From Streptomyces piniterrae (GTDB lineage: Bacteria; Actinomycetota; Actinomycetes; Streptomycetales; Streptomycetaceae), in contig NZ_SUMB01000010.1 of NCBI RefSeq assembly GCF_005048155.1, forward strand, positions 62,001 to 126,000: a DNA stretch of 64,000 bases, in the 5' to 3' direction. Positions 61,332 through 64,000 of the stretch are shown piece by piece. Position numbers and translations under genes: made by a program. The notes below the pieces were generated by a model. The model saw only the letters and a program-made list of their open reading frames with translations, was not told the origin of the DNA and made no database searches. Position 1 is the stretch's first letter; the number at the start of each line of letters is the position of its first letter.

Positions 61332-62123
61332 TCAGCTCGTACGGCCCTTGGAGTCGAACATCCGCATCCGGTCCAGAACGGTGTCGGCGGTCGGCTCGTG
61401 GAGCTCCTCGACGATCCGGCCGTCCGCGAGGAACACCACCCGGTCCGCGTAGCCGGCCGCGACCGGGTCGTGGGTGACCATCACCACCGTCTGGTCCATC
61501 GCCCGCACCGACTCGCGGAGAAAGCCCAGTACCTCGGCGCCGGAACGGGAGTCGAGGTTGCCGGTCGGCTCGTCCGCGAAGATGATCTCCGGCCGGGCGG
61601 CCAGCGCCCGCGCGACGGCGACCCGCTGCTGCTGGCCGCCGGAGAGCTGCGCGGGCCGGTGCGAGAGCCGCCCGGACAGGCCGACGGTCTCGATGACGGT
61701 GTCGACCCACTCCCGGTCGGGCCGGCGGCCCGCGATGTCCATCGGCAGGGTGATGTTCTCCAGCGCGGTCAGCGTGGGCAGCAGATTGAACGCCTGGAAG
61801 ATGAAGCCGATCTTGTCCCGGCGCAGCCGCGTCAGCTGCTTCTCGCTCAGCGACGCCAGCTCCACCTCGCCGATCCGGGCCGAGCCGCTGGAGATGCCGT
61901 CCAGCCCGGCCATGCAGTGCATCAGGGTGGACTTGCCGGACCCGGAGGGGCCCATGATGGCGGTGAACCGGGCCTTGCCGAACTCCACGGAGACGGAGTC
62001 GAGCGCGACCACGCGGGTCTCGCCCTGGCCGTAGACCTTGCTCAGATCCGTCGCACGGGCGGCGACGGAGGCGGTGGCTCGGGCGGGGGCGGGAAAGCCC
62101 GGACGGGCTGTCGCGTGGGACAC
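61332..62123 (-). CDS. MacB-type ABC transporter ATPase
   Basis: 263 residues from GTG 62123, with AGGAG seven bases upstream. Walker A GPSGSGKSTL, signature LSGGQQQRVAVARAL, Walker B IIFADEPTGNLD and switch His VTHDPVAAGY are intact. ATPase of the FtsX-type permease at 58664-61228; gap 103 bp, no terminator between. Confidence 0.93.
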   Translation of the reverse strand: MSHATARPGFPAPARATASVAARATDLSKVYGQGETRVVALDSVSVEFGKARFTAIMGPSGSGKSTLMHCMAGLDGISSGSARIGEVELASLSEKQLTRLRRDKIGFIFQAFNLLPTLTALENITLPMDIAGRRPDREWVDTVIETVGLSGRLSHRPAQLSGGQQQRVAVARALAARPEIIFADEPTGNLDSRSGAEVLGFLRESVRAMDQTVVMVTHDPVAAGYADRVVFLADGRIVEELHEPTADTVLDRMRMFDSKGRTS

Positions 62124-62317
62124 GGGGACTCCTGAGAGGGACGGAAGATACGGCGCAGCGCGATGTGCGGCGCGATGTCCCAATTCTCGAATGCGCAGGT
62201 CATCCCAGTCCTCAGCCCCTGGGACGGAAAGTGGGGCCGGTCCGAAGACCGACACCGGGCCCCGACGTCATACCGTGGACGGACGGCCGTCCGACCAGCG
62301 GCCTACAGGCGGAGGCG

Positions 62318-63025
62318 TCATCCCGACAGCCCGACCCGCTCCCAGAACTCCGCCACGATGCGGTCCAGGAACGCCCGCCCCGCCCTGCCGGACTCCACGG
62401 AGCTGCCTCCGTTACCCCAGTTGAGCGAGGCCGCCATGATGTCGTGGTACTCGGCGAACAGGTCCTCCAGCGCGTCCTGGATCTGCTGCTTGGGCAGCGG
62501 TACGACCTTCTGGACCGGCCGCACGTACCCCTGCCAGCGGGTGGTCGCGGCGCTGGTCAGCATCTCGGTCAGATGCGATTCCTGGCCGGTGAACCGGACC
62601 AGCGCGGGCAGCGGCAGATCCAGCACCTCGGCGAGCGCCGCGGCCTGCCGGTCGTTGCCGCGCCACACCCCGCCGGCCTCCAGCGCGTCGTAGGAGGACT
62701 GATCCATGCCGATCCGCCGGGCCAGGTCGTCCGGCGCCAGGCCGGTCGCCAGGCGGTACTCGCGCAGCGTGCCGGGGGCGCCGAGCAGCTCGCCCGGAGC
62801 GCACCACAGTGCGCCGGCCAGCGCGGTCAGCTCGGTTTCGGTCGGTGAGGTCTCGCCCAGCTCCCAGGACGCCACCGTCGCGGGCGAGATCCGCAGGCCG
62901 TACGCGGCCGCGATCCCGTAGGCGACATGGGCAGGAGTCATACCGAGGGCCTCGCGGAGCCGGCGGGCGGACTCGGCGTTGAAAGGGGGCCTGCGCTGGT
63001 CCCCGGCGTGCGTGTTCACCGGCAC
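62318..63025 (-). CDS. Helix-turn-helix regulator with two XRE-like domains
   Basis: 235 residues from GTG 63025 (GTG 63019 possible). Two successive XRE-type HTH domains: about residues 18-75 (ARRLREALGMTPAHVAYGIA, ATVASWELGETSPTETEL) and about 85-140 (REYRLATGLAPDDLARRIGM, YDALEAGGVWRGND). The C-terminal 90 residues are unrecognised. Upstream of and on the same strand as the ABC system; may or may not control it. Confidence 0.85.
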   Translation of the reverse strand: MPVNTHAGDQRRPPFNAESARRLREALGMTPAHVAYGIAAAYGLRISPATVASWELGETSPTETELTALAGALWCAPGELLGAPGTLREYRLATGLAPDDLARRIGMDQSSYDALEAGGVWRGNDRQAAALAEVLDLPLPALVRFTGQESHLTEMLTSAATTRWQGYVRPVQKVVPLPKQQIQDALEDLFAEYHDIMAASLNWGNGGSSVESGRAGRAFLDRIVAEFWERVGLSG

Positions 63026-63089
63026 ACGGTAAGTGACCAGCTGCTTTCACACCTATGGTGCATATGAACAAGATGTGAAGTCGTAGCTT

Positions 63090-63105
63090 CCTACGGTTCC
63101 GTAGG
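63090..63105. promoter_or_regulatory. Inverted repeat between permease and HTH genes
   Basis: CCTACGG-TT-CCGTAGG, perfect 7-bp arms, in the 113-bp gap upstream of the HTH gene. Operator or weak terminator of the sugar permease. Confidence 0.3.
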
Positions 63106-63138
63106 TTCCGCCGCCGCTACGTCTTCACCACACCCCCG

Positions 63139-63996
63139 CTACCCCTTCACCGCGCCTCCGAGGGCGAATCCGCCGCCCAGTCTCCTGGAGATCAGGATGT
63201 ACAGAATGATCACCGGTGTCGAGTAAAGAATCGAGAAAGCGGCGAGTTCACCGAAGGCGATGGCGCCGTAGTTGCCGAAGAAGGTGAAGATGCTGACGGA
63301 CGCGGGCAGCTGCTCCGGGGAGAGCAGCAGCATGAAGGGGACGAAGAAATTGCCCCACATCATGATGAAGGTGTAGATCGTCACCACGGTGAAGCCGGGG
63401 CCCATCAGCGGCAGGATCACCCGCCACAGGGTCTGCGGCCAGGAGGCGCCGTCCGTCCACGCCGCCTCTTCCAGGACCCTCGGCACGCCGTCCATGAAGT
63501 TCTTCATGAGCCAGATGGCGAACGGGAGCTGGGCGGCGGCCAGGAAGAGCGCCGTGCCGTACTGCGTGTCGATGAGGTTGACCTGCACGAACAGGCCGTA
63601 GACCGGGACCATGATCGCGGTGATCGGCAGACAGGTCGCGAACAGCACGGTCAGCAGGTACGGGCGGCTGAAACGGGCGCGGAAACGAGAGAGCGGATAG
63701 GCGGCCAGCGCCGCGCAGACCACCGTGACCAGCGTGGCGCCGCCGCACATCAGCAGGCTGTTGAGCATCGGCGTGAAGGTGATCTCGTCGGTCAGCACCG
63801 CCGAGAAGTTGTCCAGGGTGGCGGACTCGGGCAGCCGTACCCGCAGCGTCGCCTCCGGGTTCAGCGATGACAGCACCAGCCAGGTCAGCGGGAGCGCGAA
63901 CGCCACCGCGGCGACCAGCAGCCCGGCGTCGGCGGCGAGCCGCTGGCGGGCGGAGCGGGTCAGGACGCGCCGGCCGGGCCGGGCCGGGGGCGCCAT
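63139..63996 (-). CDS. Carbohydrate ABC transporter permease (MalG-like)
   Basis: 285 residues if the ATG at 63996 is the true start, but the window ends four bases away, so a longer form cannot be excluded. Six membrane helices; the binding-protein-dependent permease motif EEAAWTDGASWPQTLWRVIL (about residues 177-196) is intact. Transfers a sugar across the membrane with a second permease and binding protein, presumably encoded upstream outside the window. Confidence 0.9.
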   Translation of the reverse strand: MAPPARPGRRVLTRSARQRLAADAGLLVAAVAFALPLTWLVLSSLNPEATLRVRLPESATLDNFSAVLTDEITFTPMLNSLLMCGGATLVTVVCAALAAYPLSRFRARFSRPYLLTVLFATCLPITAIMVPVYGLFVQVNLIDTQYGTALFLAAAQLPFAIWLMKNFMDGVPRVLEEAAWTDGASWPQTLWRVILPLMGPGFTVVTIYTFIMMWGNFFVPFMLLLSPEQLPASVSIFTFFGNYGAIAFGELAAFSILYSTPVIILYILISRRLGGGFALGGAVKG

Positions 63997-64000
63997 CAGA

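Noticed and set aside
59081..61477. 798-residue forward frame
   Set aside because: Antisense to the FtsX-type permease; no family signature.
62280..62293. 14-bp palindrome CGGACGGCCGTCCG
   Set aside because: Short palindromes of only C and G are frequent by chance at this base composition, and its position between same-strand genes gives no clear role.

Overview
The window is a high-GC actinomycete chromosome segment, almost certainly Streptomyces. Gene content and order match, from memory, the S. coelicolor core from about SCO5374 (atpC) to about SCO5430: nucS, filP and scy, a methylmalonyl-CoA set, icmA, pyk, ackA, pta and pfkA. Most genes are ordinary core genes. I saw no rRNA, tRNA, insertion sequence, integrase or phage module.

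Layout. 1-6.7 kb: end of the ATP synthase operon, a DUF2550 protein, a NarL-type two-component pair, a cobalamin adenosyltransferase, and an ABC-2 exporter divergent from a TetR regulator. 6.8-14.1 kb: 3-hydroxybutyryl-CoA dehydrogenase, a STAS protein, a large ATPase-like membrane protein, nucS, a luciferase-like oxidoreductase and a small CxxC protein. 14.2-18.7 kb: two tandem ABC-2 ATPase/permease pairs; the second pair carries long Pro/Gln-rich tails. 18.8-24.1 kb: the coiled-coil polarity proteins FilP and Scy. 24.3-27.1 kb: methylmalonyl-CoA epimerase, thiolase and MeaB. 27.2-30.7 kb: a PepSY protein divergent from an OmpR-type pair, then a MarR regulator. 30.8-34.7 kb: three coupled AIM24 genes, DUF3817, a thiamine-binding-like protein and an ArsR-type regulator. 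34.8-39.0 kb: MFS transporter, MarR, DUF3817, a degenerate two-repeat CRISPR-like element and icmA.

39.0-42.5 kb is the most accessory-looking part: two paralogous membrane proteins divergent from a WXG100-like protein, a CpnT-N-terminus-like protein and a small acidic protein. 42.5-47.6 kb: a cell-envelope-type two-component system divergent from a second MurG-like glycosyltransferase coupled to a LegB-like sugar dehydratase, then a TetR gene with a perfect palindromic operator. 48-52 kb: a thioredoxin/TPR protein and a DUF6230-DUF6114-secreted-protein trio. 52.1-52.4 kb is a very unusual G/C homopolymer tract inside a terminator stem. 52.4-58.6 kb: pyk, ackA, pta and pfkA. 58.7-64 kb: a MacB-type ABC system, a double-HTH regulator and a sugar ABC permease cut by the window end.

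Metabolic logic: the short-chain acyl-CoA genes (hydroxybutyryl-CoA dehydrogenase, thiolase, epimerase, MeaB, IcmA), the B12 adenosyltransferase and the glycolysis/acetate block together fit acyl-CoA and precursor supply in a Streptomyces. Positions of promoters and operators rest on pattern only.
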